From: a virus
IMG/VR virus record: IMGVR_UViG_3300043419_001263
Location: 1-24,559 of that record
Strand: one strand, 5' to 3'
Length of the DNA stretch: 24,559 bases
The notes below the pieces were generated by a model. It saw only the letters and a program-made list of their open reading frames with translations, was not told the DNA's origin and ran no database searches. This document shows positions 1 to 6,959 of the stretch, piece after piece (position 1 is the stretch's first letter; each line of letters starts with the position of its first letter). The position numbers and the translations under genes were made by a program.

Positions 1-9
1 TATATTTTG

Positions 10-62
10 CCTTTTTTCAATTTATGGATCTATTATACCATAACTGCAGGATTTGTACATAG
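10..62 (-). promoter_or_regulatory. Sigma-70-type promoter and leader module, copy A
   Basis: TGTACA at 59-54, 16-nt spacer, TATAAT at 37-32 preceded by TGG. The leader CATAAATTGAAAAAAGG (26-10) is identical to that of copy B and holds a ribosome site. The gene it serves must begin just beyond the left edge of the window. Confidence 0.85.
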
Positions 63-116
63 GCCTTGCAAGTTATTGATTTCATTAGCTTTTTTACTTG
101 ACTAAAACGGTAGACT

Positions 117-178
117 ATTGCCTGGGGGCCTCAACCTGGGAGCGCTTAGGGGCCCCGGGGTGATCCCCACGCTATTTC
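117..178 (-). other. GC-rich structured non-coding segment
   Basis: About 74% G+C in 121-170, in a genome of about one third. It contains nested inverted repeats: GGGGCC with GGCCCC around an inner CCT/AGG pair, and GGGGATCACCCC. It lies between the 111-residue gene and promoter copy A. It may be a terminator, an RNA-stabilising structure or a small RNA; no T run follows the stems. Confidence 0.5.
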
Positions 179-200
179 GACTTGGAAAAAAACTGGAGAA

Positions 201-536
201 TTAGCCTCTGCGCATACGACTGATATCTTTAGCATCATCGCTACTGAATACAGGCACTGCGTTTGACTTGTGAAGTGTACCGATACCAAGCATCTTGTCA
301 CCGGTATATTGATGTTGCTGTTTCTTAGTACAATCGTGATAGCCACTATTCAATGAAGGATAGTGTGGTGTCTCGCGTATGTATGGCTTAGGTGATGGAA
401 CCTTCGCAACCGCTTTGAGTGGCTTTTTAGGTTCGTACTTTTTGACTAACGCTTCCCATGAAGCCTGCAACTCTCGCTGCTTGGCAGTTGGTTTACGTTT
501 GCGCTTTTTAGAAGTTTGATTAGTATAGATCAGCAT
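201..536 (-). CDS. Conserved basic hypothetical protein, 111 residues
   Basis: I start it at the ATG at 536 because the upstream in-frame codons to 572 are the promoter itself. The N-terminus is basic (SKKRKRKPTAKQRELQ, about 9-24). It is followed by WEALVKKYEPKKPLK, a Pro/Lys linker, and a C-terminal HYPSLNSGYHDCTKK, YTGDKMLGIGTLHKSNAVPV and AKDISRMRRG. The YPSLNSG ... YTG-x4-GI-x-x-MHKSN-VPVF pattern is known to me from many T4-like marine phages and some other bacteriophages, always without a function. The basic head suggests nucleic-acid binding. From promoter copy C it would be made from a leaderless message. A GC-rich structured segment follows the gene. Confidence 0.8.
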   Translation of the reverse strand: MLIYTNQTSKKRKRKPTAKQRELQASWEALVKKYEPKKPLKAVAKVPSPKPYIRETPHYPSLNSGYHDCTKKQQHQYTGDKMLGIGTLHKSNAVPVFSSDDAKDISRMRRG

Positions 537-542
537 AGATGT

Positions 543-571
543 ATTATACCACGCTTTTTCTCGCATGTACA
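543..571 (-). promoter_or_regulatory. Sigma-70-type extended -10 promoter, copy C
   Basis: TGTACA at 571-566, 17-nt spacer, TATAAT at 548-543 preceded by TGG. Upstream are GGGGGCC and an AT-rich stretch, shared with copy B. Six bases lie between the -10 hexamer and the ATG at 536, placing the expected RNA start on the start codon. Confidence 0.85.
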
Positions 572-610
572 TAGGCCCCCTGAAAATATTTTTTCATGCT
601 GGGGAACGAA

Positions 611-634
611 CACGGGGAACCGAAGTCCCCCGTG
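611..634 (-). terminator. UUCG-tetraloop hairpin
   Basis: On the minus strand CACGGGGGAC, TTCG, GTTCCCCGTG forms a 10-bp stem (one G-U pair) closed by C(UUCG)G, a very stable tetraloop often used by T4-like phages between transcription units. No T run follows directly, so it may terminate inefficiently or protect the 3' end. It lies 23 bases past the 55-residue gene. Confidence 0.8.
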
Positions 635-657
635 CCGAGATATGGATCACCTGCCTT

Positions 658-825
658 TTAGTGGTAATATTCTTCTGCGATTTTGCCGATATAATTATCG
701 ACCTGCTGTTTCTTCATCTGAAGCTGACCGACTTTGTCGCTTCGACCCTCCTTTTTCATTCGCGCTATACAATGCTCAAGCTCTCTTGAATCTTTTTTTA
801 GTTTTTCTAATTGGGAAGGAACCAT
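658..825 (-). CDS. Small coiled-coil protein, 55 residues
   Basis: A strong ribosome site (TTAGGAGAACAG) precedes the ATG at 825. The protein reads MVPSQLEKLKKDSRELEHCI and continues KKEGRSDKVGQLQMKKQQVD, a pair of charged helices that look like a short antiparallel coiled coil, ending IAEEYYH. It stands between the nrd terminator and the UUCG hairpin at 611-634. I see no clear promoter in the 80 bases upstream, so it may rely on terminator read-through. The family is unknown; small coiled-coil proteins of this type often regulate host functions. Confidence 0.75.
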   Translation of the reverse strand: MVPSQLEKLKKDSRELEHCIARMKKEGRSDKVGQLQMKKQQVDNYIGKIAEEYYH

Positions 826-905
826 CTGTTCTCCTAACGGTTAAATTGTAAGGTTATCAAATCGCATGATATAGAATATTTGCTATAAAGGTCTCCTGTG
901 GAAAT

Positions 906-940
906 GAAAAACGGACCAGAGTCAGTTAAGACTTGGTCCG
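906..940 (-). terminator. Rho-independent terminator of the nrd operon
   Basis: On the minus strand CGGACCA pairs with TGGTCCG around an inner AGTC/GACT stem, directly followed by TTTTTC. It lies 40 bases past the stop of the DUF6433-like gene. Confidence 0.9.
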
Positions 941-980
941 CCGTGTTAAAATTGTGTGTAGTATACACTCATACAGTTAT

Positions 981-1415
981 TTATCTAATGATGAGTCCTG
1001 GGAACGCTTCTGCCACAAGTTTTTTTGTTAATCCTTTGTATACACCATCTAAAGTTTTATCCTTCATATGGCATACTAATGGGATCTCTTTGCTGTCGAT
1101 CCTATAAAGGATATCAATGAACATCTTTTCTCTACGTACTCGATTGACTTGTTCACCTGGTCCACCTTTGACAAAGTACCTAAACTTTTTTGTCTCTGAC
1201 ATTAGTCTAGTCTTATCGTATAGTTTCTTTTCTTTCTCATCGATTGGTGGAATACCTGGAGGAAGTAAGAATTGTACTGTATCATCAAATGCACCTTTGA
1301 GGATATCACGAAGTTCAAGACAATTAAATTTTTGTAGGAGTTCAAGCTTCTCTTTACGAGACTCTGCTTTACCTACTAACTCTAACATCTCAGTGACTAA
1401 TAATTTTTTTGCCAT
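981..1415 (-). CDS. Conserved T4-like protein of unknown function, 144 residues (DUF6433-like)
   Basis: The protein starts MAKKLLVTEMLELVGKAESR and has LELLQKFNCLELRDILKGAF, then a proline loop LLPPGIPPIDEKE and a C-terminal FIDILYRIDSKEIPLVCHMK. I recall this as the DUF6433 family, widespread in T4-like cyanophages next to RNase H or recombination genes, with no known function. It appears all-helical and cytosolic. It starts three bases after the RNase H stop and is followed by a strong terminator, so it ends the nrd operon. A partner role for RNase H is only a guess. Confidence 0.85.
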   Translation of the reverse strand: MAKKLLVTEMLELVGKAESRKEKLELLQKFNCLELRDILKGAFDDTVQFLLPPGIPPIDEKEKKLYDKTRLMSETKKFRYFVKGGPGEQVNRVRREKMFIDILYRIDSKEIPLVCHMKDKTLDGVYKGLTKKLVAEAFPGLIIR

Positions 1416-1418
1416 ATA

Positions 1419-2270
1419 TCAAAACTCTTGGACAGATTCTACTAACATCTTGCAGCGCTTTTTAATCAAGTAGTCGAGGATGCGAGCGCGTGGAGCAACC
1501 TCTTGATTTTCAAAAGTATTTATGATACTTTCAGTGTGCTCTTTTGGGATTTGATCTAAATCGATCAATAACTTATTACGTTGGTAATTGCGATAAGTTT
1601 CTGTGTCCATTACTTTTTGAAGATCTTCTGCACCTGCTAACCAAGCTTCAATCTTTTTCTTAGTGACTGGTGTCTGACGTAAACCATCAACAAAGGTATT
1701 ATCAACAGAGAGAACGTTAGGAATACCATCGCCACTGTCACCACGAATAATATGCTCAAACAAATATAGGTGAGGGTTGGGATCCGTAACCATTTTTTTC
1801 TGGATTGGTGAGAACTGTTTAACATTCTTGTATTTATGTAATTGTACAAAGTCCTTATCTGAAGAGATAATCATTACAGGTTCTGCTTTACCAAACTCTT
1901 GAGTTTCTTTAACCAATGTAGCAATTACGTCATCTGCTTCAACGTGAGGAATGTGCACCACTTTATATGGGAAGTTTGCCTTGATCTCTTCGCGAATAGT
2001 GTTTAAGTATTCGAAGAATAAATTCCAATCCATACCACTATCTTCGCGAGCTTTCTTGCGATGAGCTTTGTATTGCGGGAATACACGCTTACGCCACGAT
2101 GAACCACCATCACAAGCAATTACGATCTGTCCATATTCGCCTTTGTATTTGTGTGCATACATGCGAATGCTATTCAGAATCATGTGTCGTAGAAAATCCT
2201 CACTAAGCTCTGCACCAGGCTGAGAATAGAATGAGGCGATAGAAATTTGGGAGTAGTCGATGATAATCAT
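1419..2270 (-). CDS. rnh: T4-type RNase H (5'-3' exonuclease, FEN1 family)
   Basis: The 283-residue protein removes RNA primers from lagging-strand fragments. Its metal-site residues are visible in order: Asp5 (IIIDYSQ), Asp54 followed by the basic patch WRKRVFPQYKAHRKK (59-73), Glu111, Asp113 and Asp114 (EADDVIATL), Asp138 and Asp140 (SSDKDF), and Asp178 and Asp181 (RGDSGDGIPN). Length is close to T4 Rnh (305). The ATG at 2270 is seven bases from a promoter-like -10 box, with no ribosome site of the usual kind if transcription starts there. Reading through from the nrdA promoter would give a leadered message instead. Confidence 0.93.
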   Translation of the reverse strand: MIIIDYSQISIASFYSQPGAELSEDFLRHMILNSIRMYAHKYKGEYGQIVIACDGGSSWRKRVFPQYKAHRKKAREDSGMDWNLFFEYLNTIREEIKANFPYKVVHIPHVEADDVIATLVKETQEFGKAEPVMIISSDKDFVQLHKYKNVKQFSPIQKKMVTDPNPHLYLFEHIIRGDSGDGIPNVLSVDNTFVDGLRQTPVTKKKIEAWLAGAEDLQKVMDTETYRNYQRNKLLIDLDQIPKEHTESIINTFENQEVAPRARILDYLIKKRCKMLVESVQEF

Positions 2271-2277
2271 AATCTAT

Positions 2278-2306
2278 ATTATACCACATTAATTGTCTGT
2301 TGTAAA
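2278..2306 (-). promoter_or_regulatory. Variant promoter at the RNase H gene (TTTACA, TATAAT), copy F
   Basis: TTTACA at 2306-2301, a 17-nt spacer, TATAAT at 2283-2278 preceded by TGG. It lies inside the last codons of the GIY-YIG-like gene. Seven bases separate the -10 hexamer from the RNase H start codon at 2270, so RNA should begin at or next to the ATG. Confidence 0.7.
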
Positions 2307-2707
2307 CCCTTAATGTGAGCTCTATGCACTTTAACCATTATCCAATCATTATAATATTGTTCGCTAGTTAACACATTGCGTGTAAACTGTTCGTATGCTT
2401 CTAAGTAATTACATTCGCCTTTTCCTGCACATAAATGCAGGATTTCGCGCTTATAGTTCTCTTGACCATTTTGCTTGAGTTCTTCTAATAAAATCTTATT
2501 AGATCCGAAGTATGTCTTCCAATCTGATTCTACTTTAAGTCTCTTCTTTTTACCTTTTACCATCTTAGTCTTACTAGACCAAAATAGTTTCTTACCTACA
2601 TACAGTTTGCCTGACTTAAGGCATGTAATAAGATAAACGAAGCCGTAAACTTCTTTATGTGTTTGTTCGCCTAATTCGTAAGGCTTACCATTGTATATCC
2701 ATGTCAT
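2279..2707 (-). CDS. GIY-YIG-like endonuclease family protein
   Basis: The protein (142 residues from the ATG at 2707; the ATG at 2722 would add five) contains YGFVYLIT at 21-28 and KLYVGKK at 34-40, variants of the GIY and YIG halves of the motif, a WKTYFGSNK segment at 63-71, and Glu103 in NYLEAYEQ, which fits the metal-binding glutamate. A basic KGKKKRLK stretch (51-58) would suit DNA contact. Similar proteins are common in T4-like phages, from free-standing homing endonucleases (Seg family) to conserved repair-like genes. Its place in the nrd operon and lack of extra DNA-binding domains fit a minimal nuclease. Its end overlaps the promoter-like -10 box of the RNase H gene. Confidence 0.75.
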   Translation of the reverse strand: MTWIYNGKPYELGEQTHKEVYGFVYLITCLKSGKLYVGKKLFWSSKTKMVKGKKKRLKVESDWKTYFGSNKILLEELKQNGQENYKREILHLCAGKGECNYLEAYEQFTRNVLTSEQYYNDWIMVKVHRAHIKGLQQTINVV

Positions 2708-2876
2708 CGTCGAATCCGCCATTCTTAAGAAGGTCTAGATCATCCTCTAGTTCCTCTTCTATATATGACGACCCGCAGAATGGACAATATTCTGGTTGGT
2801 TATCTACATTGTCTGCATCGAATTCAATGGTGGATTCAACACCACATTCTCTACACTCAGTTGTTATTTTTGTCAT
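2685..2876 (-). CDS. Zinc-ribbon protein with acidic tail, 63 residues
   Basis: The start at 2876 is chosen because its ATG overlaps the glutaredoxin stop (ATGA). A start further upstream at 2903 would add nine residues of overlapping sequence. Cys8 and Cys11 (CREC) and Cys31 and Cys34 (CPFC) form a classic zinc ribbon, followed by an acidic tail (IEEELEDDLDLLKNGGFDDD). Ribbons of this kind bind nucleic acid or mediate contacts with RNA polymerase. The acidic tail argues for a protein partner or a DNA mimic. Its function in the reductase operon is unknown. Confidence 0.85.
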   Translation of the reverse strand: MTKITTECRECGVESTIEFDADNVDNQPEYCPFCGSSYIEEELEDDLDLLKNGGFDDDMDIQW

Positions 2877-3106
2877 AGTGTCTGTTCTTTTAATTCTAAC
2901 CATGTTTTGGTTTTTTGTAAATCACCGATGAGCTGTTCTCCGTGAAATACTTGTGGGACAGAACGAAGACCATGTTCAACTAATACATCTCGTCCTGCTG
3001 CATTTGTTTCTATGTCAACTTCAGTGTACTTAATGCCTTTAGACTCTAAAAATTGTTTTACTTGTACACAATTAGGACATACTTTCTTTGAATAAACTAT
3101 AATCAT
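2873..3106 (-). CDS. Glutaredoxin
   Basis: The 77-residue protein is a minimal glutaredoxin fold with the redox pair Cys10-Pro-Asn-Cys13 near the N-terminus (YSKKVCPNC), the cis-proline Pro51 in SVPQVF and GD at 61-62. Such proteins recycle the C-terminal cysteines of NrdA using glutathione or thioredoxin reductase, which fits its place directly after nrdB with a four-base overlap. The stop overlaps the start of the zinc-ribbon gene (ATGA). T4 encodes its counterpart as nrdC; sequence here looks more like NrdH/Grx, so I do not assign a symbol. Confidence 0.93.
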   Translation of the reverse strand: MIIVYSKKVCPNCVQVKQFLESKGIKYTEVDIETNAAGRDVLVEHGLRSVPQVFHGEQLIGDLQKTKTWLELKEQTL

Positions 3107-4224
3107 AATGATAGACCTTTCATCGATTCAGCTGTAACGTCTTGCTTAACACCACCAGTAATGTAACTCGTAATTTCTGTTTCTTGAGGAGCAACTTGAA
3201 CATTGCCGCCACCAATCCATTTCTCAGTCCATGGTAATGGATTAGATTGTGATACTGTATATGGACAATGGTAGTTCATAGCTCTCATACGACGGCAACC
3301 AATCCACTCAACGTAATCGCCTAATAGCTTTTCGTTTAGACCAATCATTGAACCATCTTTAAACAAGTATTTAGCCCATTCTTTTTCTTGTTCAATGGCT
3401 GCAACAAACATATCACTTACTTGCTTTTCCGTCTCTTGACGAATACGTTCCATATCTTTATCATCTTTAATCAATGAACGAATAATGGATGTTGATGCTG
3501 CTAAGTGTGTATTCTCATCACGTGCAATAAATTTAATTACTTTGGCATTGCCTTCCATCTTCTTTAATTCAGCGAATGCCCATGAGCATGCGAATGAAAC
3601 ATAGAAGCGAATACCTTCGAGTATGTATACACTCATCAAACACAAGAATAATTTCTTCTTCAATTCATACATGTCAATCGTAATAGTTTCACCATTGACA
3701 GTGTGTTGGCCAACACCTAAAAGCTCAAAGTAACGAGAATATGAAATGAATTCGTCGTAATATTTAGATATGTCATGAGCGCAATCAAGGATAGGTTGAA
3801 TGCTCTTAATCTCGTCAAATACTTTTGAAGGATTTGCATAGATGTTCCTAATAATATGTGTGTATGAACGTGAGTGGATCGTCTCGAAAAACGCCCACGT
3901 TTCTACCATCACTTCTAATTCTGGCACAGATGCCATAGGTAAAAATGCAAGGTTAGGTGAACGACCTTGCACTGAGTCCAATAAAATTTGACGTTTTAGA
4001 TTAGATGTAAAAATGTGTTGTTCAAATTCATTTAAGTCATGGAAGTCTTTACGATCTTTTGATAAGTCCATTTCTTCTGGTCGCCAAAAGAAACCAAGTT
4101 GCTTATCAGTAATTTTTTCCATTTGTGGGTATCTAACTGTATCATATCTTGCGATATCTACTGATTCACCAAAAAACATTGGTGATTCTAAATGACTCTT
4201 ACTGTTTAACTTAAATACTGACAT
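3103..4224 (-). CDS. nrdB: Ribonucleotide reductase class Ia, beta subunit
   Basis: The 373-residue protein is the small subunit carrying the diiron-tyrosyl radical cofactor. All ligands are visible: Asp83 in LLDSVQGR, Glu114 and His117 in FFETIHSRSY, Glu203 in LEGIRFYVSF, Glu237 and His240 in RDENTHLA. The radical Tyr121 is present, so it is a standard class Ia enzyme rather than a radical-less variant. The length equals E. coli NrdB. Its end overlaps the glutaredoxin gene by four bases. Expression should follow the nrdA promoter at 6706-6734 because no terminator lies between. Confidence 0.97.
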   Translation of the reverse strand: MSVFKLNSKSHLESPMFFGESVDIARYDTVRYPQMEKITDKQLGFFWRPEEMDLSKDRKDFHDLNEFEQHIFTSNLKRQILLDSVQGRSPNLAFLPMASVPELEVMVETWAFFETIHSRSYTHIIRNIYANPSKVFDEIKSIQPILDCAHDISKYYDEFISYSRYFELLGVGQHTVNGETITIDMYELKKKLFLCLMSVYILEGIRFYVSFACSWAFAELKKMEGNAKVIKFIARDENTHLAASTSIIRSLIKDDKDMERIRQETEKQVSDMFVAAIEQEKEWAKYLFKDGSMIGLNEKLLGDYVEWIGCRRMRAMNYHCPYTVSQSNPLPWTEKWIGGGNVQVAPQETEITSYITGGVKQDVTAESMKGLSL

Positions 4225-4386
4225 TTACCATTTCCCTAACGGACATTTAAATGATGGCACAATTATCTTCAATAAGATAATACAACCACATTCTTTACAA
4301 CGTTCAACTGCTAAGAGATCCGTCTTCTTCGGACAAGAAGCACAGATCTCATACCTTTTTATTGCTAATTCTTTTATATCTTGCAT
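4225..4386 (-). CDS. Cys-rich small zinc-binding protein between nrdA and nrdB
   Basis: A 53-residue frame starts at the ATG at 4386, inside the end of nrdA, and its TAA is directly followed by the nrdB ATG. It reads MQDIKELAIKRYEICASCPK and continues to a C-terminal FKCPLGKW. Cys15, Cys18, Cys30, Cys33, Cys35 and Cys48 make two metal-binding knuckles (CxxC and CxxCxC plus Cys). Short proteins ending CP-GKW are frequent in marine T4-like phages, from memory, without known function. The 13-base overlap and the zero-base junction to nrdB argue that it is translated with the reductase, perhaps as an assembly or redox partner. That role is inference. Confidence 0.85.
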   Translation of the reverse strand: MQDIKELAIKRYEICASCPKKTDLLAVERCKECGCIILLKIIVPSFKCPLGKW

Positions 4387-6674
4387 GATTCACAGTCATC
4401 CTCACCATCAACTGGTTGAGCTAACTGTTCTTCAATTTCCTTAAACTCTTTTTCGTGTAACTCACCAGCACCGTCATATGTATTAAAGTAATAGAGTTGC
4501 TTACCACCATACTTATAGAACATAACCATATGCTTAATCATATCAGCCATTGAAACTTTATGATCTTCATAATTCTCAGGATTATATGATGTATTCACAG
4601 AAATACCTTGATCGATGTACTTTTGCAAGATAGCACAAATCTTTAAGTAACCTTCAGGAGATTTTTGGTCCCACAATAAATCATATTGATTCTTCAGTTT
4701 GTGATAACCTGGTACAACTTGAGCCATCACACCATCTTTCGATTGTTTGAATGAAACGAGTGCACGTGGTGGTTCGATACCATTAGTAGAGTTACTAATC
4801 TGTGCAGATGTTTCTGCAGGCATCAAAGCCATTAATGTAGAGTTGCGAATGCCATAATGAATTAAGTCTTGGCGCAAATTAAACCAATCCACACGTTCAA
4901 CGTGTGGCACTAGTTCGTCAACTTCTTTCTTATATGTATTATTTGGTGTTTCTCCACGTGAATACTTTGTTTCACCATGTGAAGGACATGCACCTTTTTC
5001 TTTTGCTAAGTTTACAGATGCTTTAATCAAGTAATATGACCATGCTTCTGCATACTCATCAATCACTGGCAATGCTGCATCGTCGTATCTCAATCCTCGT
5101 TTTGCGAGGAAGTAGGCGAGGTTGATGATGCCGTTGCCAAGAGGGCGGCGATTTTTCGTCCCTCTTTCTGCAGCTGGTACTGGATACCATTGATAGTCAA
5201 GTAAGGCATCGAGTGCTCTGACTGAGAGGTCGCAATACTTTTCGAATTCTTTTGGTTCGTTGATGAGTCCCCAGTTGATGGCCGACAAAGTGCACAGACT
5301 GATTTCTCCATTTTCATCCTCCGCTGAAGTTAAAGGTTTGGTTGGTAAATCGATTTCGCAACATAGATTTGACATACGGATTGGTGCTTTTTCTGGTATA
5401 AATGCACCATGACTATTCGCATGATCTACGTTCATTAAGTAAATTCTACCTGTATCCTTACGCTCGCTCATATATTGAGTGAATACTTCCATAGCAGAAA
5501 GCGTCTTCTTACGGATACTATCGTTTGCTTCATAAGCAACGTATAACTCTTTAAACTTGTCTTGATCTGCATAAAACGCTTCATACAAATCAGGTACTTC
5601 ATCAGGTGAAAACAATGTGATGTTGCCACCAGTTAGTAAGCGTTCGTACATTAGCTTGTTAAACTGGAAGCAGTAATCCATATGACGTACTCGAGTTTCT
5701 TCAGTTCCTTTATTGTTCTTCAATACAATAAGGTTCTCAAACTCAAGATGCCAGATAGGAAGATAAACAGTTGCAGCACCACCACGTACACCACCTTGTG
5801 AACATGATTTAACTGCAGCTTGAAAATACTTTAGAAAGGGAATGAGGCCAGTGTGAATAACTGAACCGTCACCAATACGACTACCAATAGCACGAATGCT
5901 ACCAGCGCCGATGCCAATCCCAGCCTTTTTAGAAATGTAACGGACAATGGAAGTCGACGTCGCATTGATGGAGTCCAAAGAATCATCTGACTCAATAAGG
6001 ACACAGCTACTAAACTGGCGAGTAGGAGTGCGAAGCCCAGCCATGATTGGGGTAGGAAGGCTAATATAGAATTGAGATACTGCATCGTAATATTCCTTTA
6101 CGTATTTCATGCGAGTCTCTTTAGGATATTGCATAAAGAGGTTCATCGCAATAAGCATGTATAGAATCTGCGGTGTTTCATATGGTACTTTAGTAATTCT
6201 ATCTTGTACTAAATACTTACCACGAAATTGTTCCATACCTACATACGTAAACTCATTGTCACGATCATGTTTGATGTGTTTATCTAACTGATCAAATTCA
6301 TGTTCATCATATTCATTTAAGACTTGTCCATCATACATACCACGCATGACGTTTTGAATGACAACAGTGTGTAGTGACCATGGTTTGTATTCACCATAGA
6401 CTTGTTTACGTATCTTATAGTTGACTAGACGAGCAGCAACATACTGATAGTTAGGTGTATGTTCAGAAATTAATTCTGCTGCAGACTTGATGAGCAACTC
6501 GTGGATGTCATCTGTCTTCATGCCGTCGTTGATTTGAATGTTTGCTTTTAATTCGATCTCACTGATCGAGACACCGTTAATACTTTCTGTTGCCCATTCC
6601 AAAACCTTGTGGATTTTGTTTACGTCGAAGTATTCTTGTTTGCCATCGCGTTTTACTACATTTATATTTTGCAT
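4374..6674 (-). CDS. nrdA: Ribonucleotide reductase class Ia, alpha subunit
   Basis: This 766-residue protein is the large subunit that reduces ribonucleoside diphosphates to deoxy forms for phage DNA synthesis. An N-terminal ATP-cone (about 4-92, beginning VVKRDGKQEYFDVNK) is complete. Catalytic residues are present: the redox pair Cys224 and Cys461, the thiyl Cys438 with Asn436 and Glu440 in NLCCEI, and the radical-transfer pair Tyr728-Tyr729 near the end. The C-terminal CESCKI (Cys761, Cys764) is the shuttle pair reduced by glutaredoxin, which is encoded two genes on. Length matches E. coli NrdA. Two segments (5085-5335 and 5825-6070), holding Cys461 and Cys224, have higher G+C and C-ending codons. 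It overlaps the next small gene by 13 bases. Confidence 0.97.
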   Translation of the reverse strand: MQNINVVKRDGKQEYFDVNKIHKVLEWATESINGVSISEIELKANIQINDGMKTDDIHELLIKSAAELISEHTPNYQYVAARLVNYKIRKQVYGEYKPWSLHTVVIQNVMRGMYDGQVLNEYDEHEFDQLDKHIKHDRDNEFTYVGMEQFRGKYLVQDRITKVPYETPQILYMLIAMNLFMQYPKETRMKYVKEYYDAVSQFYISLPTPIMAGLRTPTRQFSSCVLIESDDSLDSINATSTSIVRYISKKAGIGIGAGSIRAIGSRIGDGSVIHTGLIPFLKYFQAAVKSCSQGGVRGGAATVYLPIWHLEFENLIVLKNNKGTEETRVRHMDYCFQFNKLMYERLLTGGNITLFSPDEVPDLYEAFYADQDKFKELYVAYEANDSIRKKTLSAMEVFTQYMSERKDTGRIYLMNVDHANSHGAFIPEKAPIRMSNLCCEIDLPTKPLTSAEDENGEISLCTLSAINWGLINEPKEFEKYCDLSVRALDALLDYQWYPVPAAERGTKNRRPLGNGIINLAYFLAKRGLRYDDAALPVIDEYAEAWSYYLIKASVNLAKEKGACPSHGETKYSRGETPNNTYKKEVDELVPHVERVDWFNLRQDLIHYGIRNSTLMALMPAETSAQISNSTNGIEPPRALVSFKQSKDGVMAQVVPGYHKLKNQYDLLWDQKSPEGYLKICAILQKYIDQGISVNTSYNPENYEDHKVSMADMIKHMVMFYKYGGKQLYYFNTYDGAGELHEKEFKEIEEQLAQPVDGEDDCESCKI
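5085..5335. other. Compositional patch in nrdA around Cys461
   Basis: G+C reaches 55% in 5101-5160 against 32% in 4921-4980 and 35% in 5401-5460. Codons shift to ATC, AAC, CTC, GGC and GCC. It encodes about residues 447-530, including Cys461. Confidence 0.6.
5825..6070. other. Compositional patch in nrdA around Cys224
   Basis: G+C is 47-55% in the three 60-base blocks from 5881 to 6060 and drops to 33% in 6061-6120. Codons such as ATC, GGC, TCC and GTC replace the usual A/T-ending ones. The patch encodes about residues 200-283, containing Cys224 and the glycine-rich GIGIGAGSIR. Confidence 0.6.
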
Positions 6675-6705
6675 ATTATTATCGAACTCCGAAAATCAGA
6701 AGTAT

Positions 6706-6734
6706 ATTATACCACATGCAATGAAGCATGTACA
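6706..6734 (-). promoter_or_regulatory. Sigma-70-type extended -10 promoter of the nrdA operon, copy E
   Basis: TGTACA at 6734-6729, 17-nt spacer, TATAAT at 6711-6706 preceded by TGG. The spacer contains an inverted repeat (ACATGC, six bases, GCATGT) covering the gap between the two boxes, which might be an operator. A leader of about 25 nt carries GGAG twelve bases before the nrdA ATG at 6674. Confidence 0.85.
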
Positions 6735-6752
6735 TAGGTAAATTGTTTGTTG

Positions 6753-6959
6753 TTAGGCTACAGCAGATGCGAGTGAAATTGCTGCGTTAATGGCAACGTT
6801 TAGTTGCTCTTTCAATTGTAATTCATCTGCAGTCGTTGCGACTGCTTGTTCTACTTCTAGCCCTTGAAGTAGGCTGACATATTCTTCCTTAGAAATTTGA
6901 CCACTTTCATATGCTGCAGTATACTCTGCATAGTATGCTTGTATTTCTGTTGCGATCAT
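6753..6959 (-). CDS. Small alanine-rich helical protein, 68 residues
   Basis: The sequence MIATEIQAYYAEYTAAYESG then QISKEEYVSLLQGLEVEQAV forms two or three amphipathic helices and ends LNVAINAAISLASAVA, a hydrophobic helix. It overlaps the lipoprotein gene by four bases (ATGA) and is the last gene of the late block. No terminator separates it from the nrdA promoter 18 bases downstream, so late RNA may read into the reductase operon. Similar KEEY-LL helical hairpins occur in short phage proteins near the tail or fibre genes, but I cannot name a function. Short final helix could insert in a membrane or pack in a bundle. Confidence 0.7.
   Translation of the reverse strand: MIATEIQAYYAEYTAAYESGQISKEEYVSLLQGLEVEQAVATTADELQLKEQLNVAINAAISLASAVA

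Noticed and set aside
516-851. Plus-strand frame of 111 residues opposite the 55-residue gene and promoter C
   Set aside because: No ribosome site, wrong strand for the window, and the minus strand has a gene with a strong ribosome site there.
978-985. GATAAATA resembling a late promoter at the end of the DUF6433-like gene
   Set aside because: It overlaps the stop codon and is followed within 40 bases by a strong terminator, with no gene between.
5090-6085. Two alternative minus-strand frames inside nrdA (75 and 84 residues)
   Set aside because: They coincide with the GC-rich patches, where stop codons are fewer, while the NrdA frame is intact with all catalytic residues.
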